Assembly: GCA_013140935.1 (NCBI GenBank)
Contig: JABFSD010000329.1
Location: 1-9,223 of the forward strand
From: Acidobacteriota bacterium
Lineage (GTDB): Bacteria; Acidobacteriota; Blastocatellia; RBC074
DNA: 9,223 nucleotides
Reading direction: 5' to 3'
Positions 1 to 7,209 of this stretch are shown here, in pieces (position 1 is the first letter of the stretch; every line of letters starts with the position of its first letter). Below the pieces are notes generated by a model. It searched no databases. It was not told the origin of the DNA and worked only from the letters and a program-made list of their open reading frames with translations. The position numbers and the translations under genes are program-made.

Positions 1-1
1 A

Positions 2-559
2 ATCGTGCCCGCGCTCGTCAAAGTAGACGCGAGCGTTCCGCCGCCGCAGCGCCAGCAAATCGTGCAAGCCACGGTAGCCACCGTGCAAACGTGGCAGGAA
101 ATGGGCGGCCTGGTCGGACGCATTTTGCTCGCCCTGCTGACCGTGCAAATCGTTTCGCGTCGGCGATTGATTCAACTGTTTTTGATTCCCGGTTTGATTA
201 TCGTGCCGTGGGTATTTTGTTCACCTGCCGTCTCGAATCTGGGCTTGCTCAAGTGGGGCATTTTCTTTGCGGGACTTTTCACCGTCGCGCAATTGAGTTT
301 CTGGGGCAATTACCTGCCGCGCGTTTATCCGGTGCATTTGCGTGGCACGGGCGAGAGCTTCGCGGCCAACATCGGCGGACGCATGATCGGCACTTCCGCC
401 GCGTTGCTGACGACGCGATTCGCTTTGTATACGCCGGGCACTACGCCTGCCACCAAACTGGCTTATGCGGCGGCGGCTGTAGCTTTTCTCGTTTATGCGT
501 TAAACCTCGCATTGAGTTTCTGGCTGCCTGAACCGCCCGCCGAGGATGCAGCCGAATAA
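2..559 (+). CDS. MFS transporter, C-terminal part (5' end outside window)
   Basis: This is the last ~185 residues of a polytopic inner-membrane transporter of the major facilitator superfamily; the frame is open from the first bases, so the gene begins outside the window. About five hydrophobic segments are visible, including LIQLFLIPGLIIVPWVF, LLKWGIFFAGLFTVAQLSFW and a final AYAAAAVAFLVYALNLAL stretch, followed by a short acidic tail ending PPAEDAAE. The segment YLPRVYPVHLRGTGESF resembles the E/Y-x-(F/Y)-P-x-x-x-RGTG loop seen in sugar and organic-acid MFS carriers. The substrate cannot be told from this fragment. A weak 5-bp stem follows the stop (579-583 with 593-597) but has no T-run, so no terminator is called. 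The family call is fairly sure; the subfamily is not. Confidence 0.8.
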   Translation: MVPALVKVDASVPPPQRQQIVQATVATVQTWQEMGGLVGRILLALLTVQIVSRRRLIQLFLIPGLIIVPWVFCSPAVSNLGLLKWGIFFAGLFTVAQLSFWGNYLPRVYPVHLRGTGESFAANIGGRMIGTSAALLTTRFALYTPGTTPATKLAYAAAAVAFLVYALNLALSFWLPEPPAEDAAE

Positions 560-633
560 GTACCTTTACGCGATTTAGGCGGCTTGCAAAATGCCGCTTG
601 CGTCACCCCATAGCAGGCTTTAGATTGTGCCGC

Positions 634-653
634 GTGTTCGCTTGAGTGAACAC
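634..653. promoter_or_regulatory. 20-bp imperfect palindrome upstream of cytochrome c gene
   Basis: GTGTTC and GAACAC half-sites (634-639 and 648-653) flank an 8-base centre, and the remaining positions are partly symmetric. It lies about 90 bases before the cytochrome c start, where a dimeric regulator could bind, or it could form a small RNA hairpin. No convincing -35/-10 pair was found beside it; TATTAT at 708-713 is only a -10-like hexamer without a partner. Function is inferred from position and symmetry alone. Confidence 0.25.
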
Positions 654-740
654 CTGAAGCGCGCATTCAACTCCTTTGGTTCGCGCACGGATTCAACGAT
701 CACCCCTTATTATTTTGGTACGTTAAGGAGCTTCAAACAG

Positions 741-1109
741 ATGAAAAAGATTTTTACGTTGTCACTCACTTCGTTGGCGCTGGCGGGTTTCATCGCAGCG
801 AGCGGCCCGAACCTGGAACCCTATCAAGTCGTCGCCGCTGCCGACGCCGCCGCCACCTATAAAGGCAAATGCGCGGGTTGCCACGGACAAGACGGCAAAG
901 GCGTCGAAAGTATGGGGACGCCCAATCTCACCGACGCCAAATGGCAAGCTGGGCGCAAAGATGCGGCGCTGATCGCCATCATCAACAATGGCAAAGGCCA
1001 GATGCCGGGCTTTAAGAGTTCGATGAATGCGGCGGACGTAAAAGCAATGGTTGCCTTCATTCGCGGCCTCAGCCCGAAGAAAGCGGCTGCCGCACCGAAA
1101 AAGAAATAA
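741..1109 (+). CDS. Secreted class I-like monohaem cytochrome c
   Basis: The 122-residue product is a small c-type cytochrome for periplasmic electron transfer. Residues 1-34 form a Sec signal peptide (MKK start, hydrophobic core, Ala-rich end near AAAD). The haem-binding CAGCH motif is at residues 44-48, followed by GQDGKG as in many c-type cytochromes. The likely axial methionine is M88 in GKGQMPGF. A helix (DVKAMVAFIRGL) ends the fold, and a Lys/Ala-rich tail follows. The ATG at 741 is preferred because AAGGAG lies at 725-730 with 10 bases of spacing and because it starts exactly at a signal peptide; an open frame from 627 would add 38 residues with no supporting site. It stands alone and ends at a strong terminator, so it looks monocistronic. 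Its redox partner is unknown. Confidence 0.92.
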   Translation: MKKIFTLSLTSLALAGFIAASGPNLEPYQVVAAADAAATYKGKCAGCHGQDGKGVESMGTPNLTDAKWQAGRKDAALIAIINNGKGQMPGFKSSMNAADVKAMVAFIRGLSPKKAAAAPKKK

Positions 1110-1132
1110 CGCACGCGCGTCAAACAGAAAAA

Positions 1133-1176
1133 CAAAAGCCCCAAGCCTGAACCGTCAGGCTTGGGGCTTTTGTTTT
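1133..1176. terminator. Bidirectional Rho-independent terminator
   Basis: A perfect 18-bp stem (1133-1150 with 1155-1172) closes on the tetraloop ACCG. Rightwards, the stem ends in TTTT and continues TGTTTT (1168-1176). Leftwards, the mirror-image A-rich arm and the upstream AAAAACAAAA supply a U-run for minus-strand transcripts. It sits between the stop of the cytochrome c gene (24 bases away) and the stop of the convergent thioredoxin-like gene (20 bases away), as expected for a terminator shared by two converging units. Confidence 0.93.
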
Positions 1177-1195
1177 ATGCTCTCAGCGAAGCCGC

Positions 1196-1693
1196 TTATC
1201 GCAACAACGCATCCAACTCTTTCATCACTGCCGCATACGCTTCGCCCTGATCGGGATCGAAGCCTACGATTTTGCGCGCAACCTCGCCGTTTTTGAGGAT
1301 GACGATGGTGGGCAGGGCGTCTACGCCATAAGCACGATAGGCCGCCTGTTCCGGGTCACGCAAGACTCTGGCTTTCAATCCACGCTTTACCGCGAAGGCT
1401 TCCAGATCGGCATCCGTCGCGTAATTCTTCGCGCCCGTCTTGGCGCTGTTTACGCTCACCCAATAAACCTGCACGCCGCGCGCTGCATAACGATCTGCCA
1501 GCTTTTGCAGCGCGGGCAATTCTTTCGCGGCCAGTGGAACCCACGTCGCGCCGAACGACAACACCGTGACTTTATCTTTCAAATCTGTCGCGGTCACGGC
1601 TTTGCCGTCCGTGCCTTGCAATGTCACTTGCTGGGCGAAAGCCGCACCGCATAGGGCCAGCCACAGCGCTAACACCAAACTGTTTTTCATCAT
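1196..1693 (-). CDS. Secreted TlpA/thioredoxin-fold protein lacking the CXXC cysteines
   Basis: The 165-residue product has a signal peptide (residues 1-20, cleavage likely after AFA) followed by a thioredoxin fold of the TlpA/AhpC-TSA type. It shows VTVLSFGATWVPLAAKELP at residues 42-60, a middle strand VYWVSVN (76-82), the cis-proline in ALPTIVIL (P128) and a C-terminal strand KIVGF. In TlpA-like thiol-disulfide proteins the ATW is followed by CPPC; here it reads W51-V-P-L-A55, so both catalytic cysteines are gone. The only cysteine, C15, lies in the signal peptide and does not fit a lipobox (leucine precedes it). The mature protein is cysteine-free and cannot do disulfide chemistry; a binding or scaffold role is an inference. 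AAGGAG at 1700-1705 precedes two adjacent ATGs (1693 and 1690). The gene follows the glycosyltransferase gene in the same direction after 126 bases, so cotranscription is possible but not shown. Confidence 0.87.
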   Translation of the reverse strand: MMKNSLVLALWLALCGAAFAQQVTLQGTDGKAVTATDLKDKVTVLSFGATWVPLAAKELPALQKLADRYAARGVQVYWVSVNSAKTGAKNYATDADLEAFAVKRGLKARVLRDPEQAAYRAYGVDALPTIVILKNGEVARKIVGFDPDQGEAYAAVMKELDALLR

Positions 1694-1705
1694 TCTTCGC
1701 TCCTT

Positions 1706-1725
1706 CGGCGTCGGTTCAAACGCCG
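1706..1725 (-). promoter_or_regulatory. Hairpin abutting the ribosome binding site of the thioredoxin-like gene
   Basis: CGGCGT (1706-1711) pairs with ACGCCG (1720-1725) around an 8-base loop. On the minus strand its 3' edge touches the AAGGAG Shine-Dalgarno (1700-1705). A second 7-bp stem, GATGCGT/ACGCATC (1733-1739 with 1745-1751), lies just upstream. Neither is followed by a T-run, so they are not intrinsic terminators. They could shape the 5' end of the mRNA or be chance; there is no direct sign of a switch. Confidence 0.3.
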
Positions 1726-1819
1726 CGCTTCAGATGCGTAGCAAACGCATCACGTTGCGAAACATTTTCAGGTCATCTCTGGTAACAGCGCAAACAGGTG
1801 TTGTAAGAGCCGAAACCAC

Positions 1820-3475
1820 TCACTTCATTTCACTCGGCCACGGCGTTCGTTCACCCGGCAAGCCAAGATCAATCACGCGCAGCATTGGCAAGCGTTTGGA
1901 TTGATAAGCCACGCGAATCGGCTTGCCCGCAGTGTCGCGCGCAGGCACGCCGTAAGCGCTGGTCAGCACGAGATAACGCACGCCCCATTTTTTCCAATGC
2001 TCCCAGTTGCCGAGCGGGTCTTGCGCCGAGACGGTCTTGCGATTGGTGTAAAGATAAACCAACCCTGGATTGAGCGACGCGCAGGCTTCGCTTTCGGCCA
2101 CATTTTCTTTGACCCAATTGAGCATCGTGCCGATCTCGGCAAACGTAGCCGCTTCGCCCACGCCTTGACGGCTTTGCGTTTCGAGGTTGCCGATGAACTC
2201 GAAATTGGCGATGAGGTTCAACGCGACGATCAATGCGACCGCCACCGTCGCCGCGCTGCGTTGATTCGGCTCAGGCGAATCAGGCTTATTGCGCTGCCAC
2301 CAAGACCACAATGCTGCGCCGCCTTGCACGACGTAAAGCAACAGCAACGGCGTCAGCGGCAAAAGAAAACGCAGCGGATCCCACGGCCACAGTGCGATGA
2401 AGCCCAACGACAAGACAGTATAAATTTCGGCGGCAGTCAGTTCCTGACGCAGTGCGTATAGCAATCCGAGCAACGCCACTAAACTGAGCAGTACGGAAAC
2501 CAGGCCCAACACCGCCGGCCCGGCGATTTGCATCAGCCGCGAAACGTAAAGCAAGCCGATATATTGTCCTGCAACAACAGCTACGTTATTGCCGATGCGT
2601 TCGGGCAGGTCGCGCAGCGTGATCGTGCCAGCAGCGTTTTCGCCCGCGTTGCGCTGCCAGAATTGCGTCGCGTAATTTTGCGTGATGTAACCTTGCTGTT
2701 CGCGTTTAAGCTCTTCGCTCGGCGCGTGTGCGCGCGCGTAAAGTTGCCACGGCAATACCAGCAAGGCGAAAGCGACAACGGCGATGAGCAAGGGTTTCAT
2801 CATTCGTTCTTTTAGAAACCAAACGATGATGGCAACACTGAGGGCTACGCCAATCGAACGCGTGAGAAAGGCGACGGCGGCGCATAATCCCGCGAGGGCT
2901 GCGCAAATGGATGCGAGACGCGCGAGGTTGGCGTGATATTGTTTGACGGCTTCGGCGGCGGCGGCCAGCGTCAGCATCTGCAAAAACAGAAAGGCGCATT
3001 CAGACATCAACGTCATCGTCGCAAAGAACACCAGACTCGGACTCGTCACCGTGGCGAAAGCAATCACGAGCGACAACCATTCAGGCCAACGGCGATGGCG
3101 CTGGCAATAGAGATAAGTCAACCCGCCCGCGCCCAGCACGGCGATGACTTGCAACGCTTTGAGCCAATAGATATTCGCGGGAAAATCCGACGCGATGCGC
3201 CACACGAGCGAAAGCAAAAAGGCATAGCCGGGTGGATACATCGGTCGCAGGTTCGCCGAAAGGGAATTGATGAGCGTGTAACCCTGCCCGGTCGCCAGGG
3301 CTTTTGCCAAGACGACGTAATAGGCATCGTCCACATAAGGGTGGCCGAATACCTCGTTGAGGCGCAGCCAATAGATGGTGGCGCACAGCAACAGTCCGAC
3401 GAGTCCGACGATCGTGACGCGCGAAAACAGACTTCGTGAAGTTGTCGTAGAAGGGCGGGCGTTTTGCTCTGCCAT
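1820..3475 (-). CDS. GT39/ArnT-like membrane glycosyltransferase
   Basis: The 551-residue product is a polytopic GT-C fold protein resembling the glycosyltransferase family 39 / ArnT-PMT group, which moves sugars from polyprenyl-phosphate donors to lipid or protein acceptors on the outer face of the inner membrane. After a polar N-terminus and a first membrane helix, the catalytic-loop region shows YVDDAYYVVLAKAL with D49-D50, then R-x-x-YPPGYAF (about 77-86), both in the places typical of the family. Roughly ten further hydrophobic helices follow, with TRSIG, PWQLYARAH and PWDPLRFLLPL between them, and a C-terminal soluble domain of about 120 residues. The start is taken as the ATG at 3475. 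An in-frame TTG at 3499 overlaps the only AAGGAG (3490-3495) and has no Shine-Dalgarno of its own; spacing from that site to the ATG is long, 14 bases. Donor and acceptor are unknown. It is divergent from the methyltransferase gene, 101 bases apart. Confidence 0.85.
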   Translation of the reverse strand: MAEQNARPSTTTSRSLFSRVTIVGLVGLLLCATIYWLRLNEVFGHPYVDDAYYVVLAKALATGQGYTLINSLSANLRPMYPPGYAFLLSLVWRIASDFPANIYWLKALQVIAVLGAGGLTYLYCQRHRRWPEWLSLVIAFATVTSPSLVFFATMTLMSECAFLFLQMLTLAAAAEAVKQYHANLARLASICAALAGLCAAVAFLTRSIGVALSVAIIVWFLKERMMKPLLIAVVAFALLVLPWQLYARAHAPSEELKREQQGYITQNYATQFWQRNAGENAAGTITLRDLPERIGNNVAVVAGQYIGLLYVSRLMQIAGPAVLGLVSVLLSLVALLGLLYALRQELTAAEIYTVLSLGFIALWPWDPLRFLLPLTPLLLLYVVQGGAALWSWWQRNKPDSPEPNQRSAATVAVALIVALNLIANFEFIGNLETQSRQGVGEAATFAEIGTMLNWVKENVAESEACASLNPGLVYLYTNRKTVSAQDPLGNWEHWKKWGVRYLVLTSAYGVPARDTAGKPIRVAYQSKRLPMLRVIDLGLPGERTPWPSEMK

Positions 3476-3576
3476 GCTTAAGTTGAGCGCTCCTTGCAAA
3501 TTGGGCGGATTAGGTTGAATTGCTTTAGGGCGGCGCAGATTGTGCCCGCAGCGTTCACGATTTACAAAATCAGGTT

Positions 3577-4128
3577 ATGACGGACGAACTCACAGCGATC
3601 AGGTTGCAATATGAAAAACACGGCGCGCGTGGTTATTACCAACGCCACGGCGCTGACTATCGCAATCCGCACGAAGACGTCATCGGCCAAGCGTTACGCG
3701 CTGTCGTCGCGCAATGGCCGCTCGATCTCGCGTGCGTGCTCGATCTGGCCTGCGGCAGCGGCGAGGCTACGCTGGTTTTGCGCGAACTCGGCGCAACGCA
3801 AATCGAAGGCGTTGATCCTTATACGCAAGCGGCTTATCGCGCGCGCACCGGACAAGCGGCGGAAGGTTTCGATTTCGCGGCGATTGCGGCGGGGGCATTG
3901 CGCGGCAGGCAGTACAGCTTGATCGTATGCAGCTTCGCGTTGCATCTGACTGAAGCCTCGCGCTTGCCGTTGCTCGCCTTTGAACTATCCGAACTTGCGC
4001 CGCAGTTGCTGGTTCTCACGCCGCACAAACGTCCGTTGCTCAAACCGGAATGGGGCTGGCGTTTGCGCGAAGAAACCGTTATCGAACGAGTGAGAGCGCG
4101 TTGGTTTGAAAGCGCCGCCGCACTCTGA
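3577..4128 (+). CDS. Class I SAM-dependent methyltransferase
   Basis: The 183-residue product has a Rossmann-like S-adenosylmethionine-binding core. Motif I is VLDLACGSGEATLVL (residues 54-68, D56 and G60-S-G62), the acidic residue ending strand 2 is D80 in IEGVDPY, and LIVCSFALHL (115-124) matches the post-II/motif IV strand. The N-terminal YYQRHGADYRNPHEDVI and the later LTPHKRPLLKPEWGWRL are distinctive and probably belong to a specific subfamily, but I cannot name its substrate. The ATG at 3577 has only AGG two bases upstream, so it lacks a well-placed Shine-Dalgarno; no better start is seen. The C-terminus may be altered by a frameshift (see the entry at 4110-4205). The gene is monocistronic and faces away from the glycosyltransferase. 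Confidence 0.82.
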   Translation: MTDELTAIRLQYEKHGARGYYQRHGADYRNPHEDVIGQALRAVVAQWPLDLACVLDLACGSGEATLVLRELGATQIEGVDPYTQAAYRARTGQAAEGFDFAAIAAGALRGRQYSLIVCSFALHLTEASRLPLLAFELSELAPQLLVLTPHKRPLLKPEWGWRLREETVIERVRARWFESAAAL

Positions 4129-4205
4129 TTGTGAATGACCGCGCCGGATTTTATTATCGCGCCCTGCGCACAAGTTATCGTGCGCGTTTCTATCAAGACA
4201 CCTAA
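4110..4205 (+). pseudogene. Possible frameshifted 3' extension of the methyltransferase
   Basis: The frame of codons beginning at 4110 is open to TAA at 4203-4205 and overlaps the end of the methyltransferase gene. After the overlap it reads LIVNDRAGFYYRALRTSYR and ends ARFYQDT, a protein-like stretch with codons similar to its neighbours. One extra base just before the TGA at 4126-4128 would join the two frames into SAAAL followed by this segment, giving about 209 residues. This could be a real frameshift, a sequencing error, or a coincidence: the 183-residue version already ends plausibly with RVRARWFES. The joining is an inference. Confidence 0.3.
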
Positions 4206-4234
4206 ATCAGTTTGCACTTGGTTGGTAGGACGCA

Positions 4235-4270
4235 GCGCGATGTAGGGCGGATTACCGCCCTACATCGCGC
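4235..4270. repeat. 36-bp perfect palindrome (16-bp arms, ATTA loop)
   Basis: GCGCGATGTAGGGCGG (4235-4250) is followed by ATTA and its exact reverse complement (4255-4270), with a further CGC/GCG pairing after small bulges outside. No T-run follows on either side, so it is not a classic intrinsic terminator. The GTAGGG...CCCTAC core is reminiscent of short dispersed palindromes (REP-like) in many bacterial genomes, though only one copy is visible here. It lies 48 bases before the start of the PIG-L gene. Confidence 0.7.
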
Positions 4271-4317
4271 GAGCGCGTACACCGAAGTGAACCCTGATCT
4301 ATTTCACGAGGAATCAA

Positions 4318-6999
4318 ATGTATAAGCGTCTCGTTCTTTGGTTGGCGATTAGTCTCGCCGCGATTTCATTCATTGCCGTCGTCGGAGCCGATACGCGCCC
4401 TGCGCCCGAAGACAAAGGTGCGATGGGTCTTGCGTTGACCTTGCGCCGCTTACAAACCATCGCCAGCGTATTGCACACCGCCGCGCACCCTGACGACGAA
4501 AGCACCGAGATGCTGGCTTACTGCGCGCGCCGGGAAGGCGCACGCGCGGCTTATCTTTCGCTCAATCGCGGCGACGGCGGACAAAACGGCATCGGCCCCG
4601 AATTGTGGGAGGGCCTCGGTGTGCTGCGCACCGAAGAGTTGCTGGCTTCGCGCAAGATTGACGGCGCTGAACAATACTTCACGCGCGCGATGGATTTCGG
4701 CTTCACTCGCTCGCCCGAAGAAACCTTTCAGAAATGGAACAAGGAAGAAGTCCTCGGCGATATGGTGCGCGTCATTCGCAAGATGCGTCCGCTGGTCGTC
4801 GTCAACGGGTTCAGCGGCACGGCGCAAGACGGCCACGGACAACATCAGGTCGCGGGTTTGCTTACGCCCGAAGCCATCAAAGCGGCGGCTGATCCAAATC
4901 GCTTTCCCGAACAAATCAAACAAGGCTCGCAACCGTGGCAGGTGCTGAAATTTTATGCGCGGCGTTTCGGCGGCGGACAGCAAGGGCCGCGCGCCGAATT
5001 CGACGCGGGCGCATTCGATCCCGTCATCGGACGCTCTTATATGGAAATCGCCGCCGACGGACGCAGCCGCCATCGCTCGCAGGATTTCGGACAAGTGCAA
5101 CCGCGCGGCACATTCGTGCGCAGCTTTCCGCGACTGGCTACGTTTGGCGGAATGGCTGGTGCGAAATTGCCGGATGTCGAAAAGTCTTTATTCGAAGGCA
5201 TGGATGTCAGCATCAGCGGCATCGCCGCACTGGCAGGCAAGGACGGCGAACGCTTGTTGCCCGCGTTGAAAAGCATTCAAGCCCACGCCGCCAAAGCCTT
5301 GTCTGAATTTCGTATCGAACATCCCGATCTGATTGCGCCGCACTTGGCGGCAGGCTTGCGCGAAACACGCGCGTTGCGTGATGCACTTGGCGAACTCGAC
5401 CCGGCAACGCGCGCGACGGTGGATGGCTTGCTCGCACAAAAGAAACTGCAATTCGCCTCGGCACTTGCTAAAGCCCACGGCGTAGTTGTTGACGCACTCA
5501 GCAACACCGAACTCGTCGCGCCCGGCGAAACGGTCGAAGTCACGACCAACGTTTTCGTCGGCGTAAAAGGCGCAACCAAACCCACAGCGACGATCAACCT
5601 TTACGGCCCCAAAGGCTGGCAGATCGGCGCGGCGGAACCCGAGGTCGAAGCGCAAAGTTCGATGCCCGCGTTCTTCCGCAACCGCGAAACGCCTGACGCG
5701 AAAGAACGCTTCAAAGCCGTCGTGCCGATGGACGCGCCTTCGTCGCAACCTTACTGGCTTCAGCAACCGCGTACGAAAGATCAATTCGACTGGCCGAATA
5801 ACGAAGCCGCCGAATGGCCTTTTAATCAGCCGTTTGATGCGCCGCTGTTGACCGTCAACGTCGAAATGATCTTGAGCGGCGTACCAGTCGTCGTCGTGCA
5901 ACCGGTCGAATATCGCTATTCAGACAAAACCTTCGGCGAGTTTCGCCGCGAGTTGAAAGTCGCGCCCGCCTTGACGCTCAACGTGAGTCCGTCGCTGTTG
6001 GTGATTCCGTCAGGCGGAGCCAATCGCACACGCGAGCTTTCGGTTGAGATCACGCACAACGCACGGCGCGCGACCAACGGCGCGGTCAAGTTGCAAGTTC
6101 CGACGGGCTGGAAAGTCGAAGGCGGCGCGGCTCCGTTGGCTTTCACCAAGCAAGGCGAAAAGACCGCGCGTACTTTCAAAGTTACGCCGCCCGTCGGAGC
6201 CAACGGCAACTTCGAGTTGAAAGCCGTGGCCGAAGCGGACGGGCGTGAATATGCGACGGGCTATACGAAAATTGAATATACGCACATCGAACCGCGTTAC
6301 GTTTACAAACCATCGGTCGCAAAGCTCGAACTCTTTGACGTGAAAGTCGCGGCGAATCTGAAGGTGGGTTATGTGATGGGCAGCGGCGACGACGGGCCTG
6401 AAGCGTTGCGCCAGTTGGGCGTAAACGTTCACCTGCTTGACGCGAACGAACTCGCGGCGGGCGATTTGTCGGCTTACGACACCATCGTACTCGGCATTCG
6501 CGTTTACGAAGTCAATGACGTAGCCGTCGCCAACAACAAACGCCTGCTCGATTACGTCACGAACGGCGGAACGCTGATCGTGCAATACAACAAGAATGAG
6601 TATGAGACGGGTAACTTCGCGCCTTATCCGATCAAGGTCGGGCGCGGCGACCGTGTCACTGACGAGTTCGCGCCGATTACTATCCTCGCGCCGGAACACG
6701 CGCTGCTGAATTTCCCGAACAAGATCAACGACACTGATTGGAAAGGCTGGGTGCAAGAGCGCGGCCTGTATTTCCTGAGCGAATTCGACGCGCGCTATAC
6801 GTCGGTGTGGGCTGCGCCGAACGAGAACGGCCAACTACTCAAAGGCGGCCAACTCGTCGCGCAGGTCGGCAAAGGGCAATATGTTTACACGGCGATGGCA
6901 TGGTTCCGCCAGTTTCCCGCCGGCGTGCCGGGTGCCTATCGGCTGTTTGCCAATTTGGTGAGTTTGCCGAAGGCCACAATGACCGCGAAGAAGAAATGA
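4318..6999 (+). CDS. Secreted PIG-L family deacetylase with NEW3-like and GATase-like C-terminal regions
   Basis: The 893-residue product begins with a signal peptide (residues 1-24, ending VVGA). The N-terminal domain is a zinc-dependent LmbE/PIG-L N-deacetylase. TAAHPDDES (54-62) supplies H57 and the D59-D60 pair, LNRGDGGQN (82-90) matches the next conserved loop, and DGHGQHQ (171-177) supplies the later zinc-site histidine. [23 protein letters not shown], split over about residues 236-260, is typical of the long secreted members. Residues about 395-550 are beta-rich linker; about 552-660 resemble the NEW3/NPCBM-associated fold. From K682, [30 protein letters not shown] (720-731) and [10 protein letters not shown] (749-758) look like a class I glutamine-amidotransferase/ThuA-like fold, without an obvious nucleophile cysteine. 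GAGG at 4308-4311 supports the ATG. The likely role is deacetylation of an N-acetylated sugar or glycoconjugate outside the cytoplasm; the substrate is unknown. Confidence 0.88.
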   Translation: MYKRLVLWLAISLAAISFIAVVGADTRPAPEDKGAMGLALTLRRLQTIASVLHTAAHPDDESTEMLAYCARREGARAAYLSLNRGDGGQNGIGPELWEGLGVLRTEELLASRKIDGAEQYFTRAMDFGFTRSPEETFQKWNKEEVLGDMVRVIRKMRPLVVVNGFSGTAQDGHGQHQVAGLLTPEAIKAAADPNRFPEQIKQGSQPWQVLKFYARRFGGGQQGPRAEFDAGAFDPVIGRSYMEIAADGRSRHRSQDFGQVQPRGTFVRSFPRLATFGGMAGAKLPDVEKSLFEGMDVSISGIAALAGKDGERLLPALKSIQAHAAKALSEFRIEHPDLIAPHLAAGLRETRALRDALGELDPATRATVDGLLAQKKLQFASALAKAHGVVVDALSNTELVAPGETVEVTTNVFVGVKGATKPTATINLYGPKGWQIGAAEPEVEAQSSMPAFFRNRETPDAKERFKAVVPMDAPSSQPYWLQQPRTKDQFDWPNNEAAEWPFNQPFDAPLLTVNVEMILSGVPVVVVQPVEYRYSDKTFGEFRRELKVAPALTLNVSPSLLVIPSGGANRTRELSVEITHNARRATNGAVKLQVPTGWKVEGGAAPLAFTKQGEKTARTFKVTPPVGANGNFELKAVAEADGREYATGYTKIEYTHIEPRYVYKPSVAKLELFDVKVAANLKVGYVMGSGDDGPEALRQLGVNVHLLDANELAAGDLSAYDTIVLGIRVYEVNDVAVANNKRLLDYVTNGGTLIVQYNKNEYETGNFAPYPIKVGRGDRVTDEFAPITILAPEHALLNFPNKINDTDWKGWVQERGLYFLSEFDARYTSVWAAPNENGQLLKGGQLVAQVGKGQYVYTAMAWFRQFPAGVPGAYRLFANLVSLPKATMTAKKK

Positions 7000-7013
7000 C
7001 TTTGGTCGTATGG

Positions 7014-7200
7014 CAGGGTCTATTCATTCTCGCTAAGCAAAGCTCACCAGCCAACGAAGAGAATTAGACAAGATTCACAGGATTTTCAGGATTTACGGGA
7101 TAATGACAGGGTTATCAATCCCTACTTTTTCAGTTCATCCAGTTCATCCAGAAAATCCTGTCTAATTCCGTTTTCTCTTTCCGAGAATGAATAGACCCTG
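7014..7200. mobile_element. 187-bp MITE-like element with 19-bp perfect TIRs and 10-bp target duplication
   Basis: The ends are exact inverted repeats: CAGGGTCTATTCATTCTCG at 7014-7032 and its reverse complement at 7182-7200. Directly outside, GGTCGTATGG occurs at 7004-7013 and again at 7201-7210, a perfect 10-bp target-site duplication. Inside, GAATTAGACA (7061-7070) pairs with 7159-7168, so most of the element can fold as one long imperfect hairpin. There is no reading frame of note, so it must have moved with a transposase made elsewhere. CAGGG ends with 8-10 bp duplications fit what I recall for the ISAs1 family; that assignment is an inference. The duplication starts four bases after the PIG-L stop codon. 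Perfect repeats and duplication suggest recent insertion. Confidence 0.85.
7071..7149. repeat. 9-bp-periodic GGAT repeat inside the MITE-like element
   Basis: On the left arm the units run AGATTCACA, GGATTTTCA, GGATTTACG, GGATAATGA (7071-7106). On the right arm, read on the opposite strand, GGATTTTCT is followed by GGATGAACT twice (down to 7132); on the plus strand this is the tandem AGTTCATCC at 7132-7140 and 7141-7149. The two arms therefore carry related 9-mers in inverted orientation. Similar CAGGATTTA-type runs are, from memory, a common dispersed motif in unrelated bacterial genomes, with no agreed function. Confidence 0.65.
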
Positions 7201-7209
7201 GGTCGTATG

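Noticed and set aside
577..599. A terminator after the MFS transporter gene
   Set aside because: Only a 5-bp GC stem plus weak flanks, with a 9-base loop and no T-run.
627..740. Upstream extension of the cytochrome c reading frame
   Set aside because: It would put 38 non-signal residues before a clear signal peptide, and the AAGGAG at 725-730 fits the ATG at 741.
1640..1693. A lipoprotein signal on the thioredoxin-like protein (cysteine 15)
   Set aside because: The residue before the cysteine is leucine and the hydrophobic core continues past it; AFA at 18-20 is a good signal peptidase I site.
3476..3499. TTG at 3499 as the glycosyltransferase start
   Set aside because: The only Shine-Dalgarno lies inside that extension, so it cannot serve the TTG; the ATG at 3475 is the better choice despite its long spacing.
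4450..6834. Long open frames on the minus strand opposite the PIG-L gene (4450-5100, 5188-5901, 6010-6834)
   Set aside because: They mirror the codon pattern of the coding strand, are rich in Arg and low-complexity charged stretches, show no recognisable domain and lack convincing start signals.
7071..7149. A CRISPR array, suggested by the short regular repeats
   Set aside because: Units are 9 bases with no unique spacers and are divergent; the inverted arrangement belongs to the MITE-like element.
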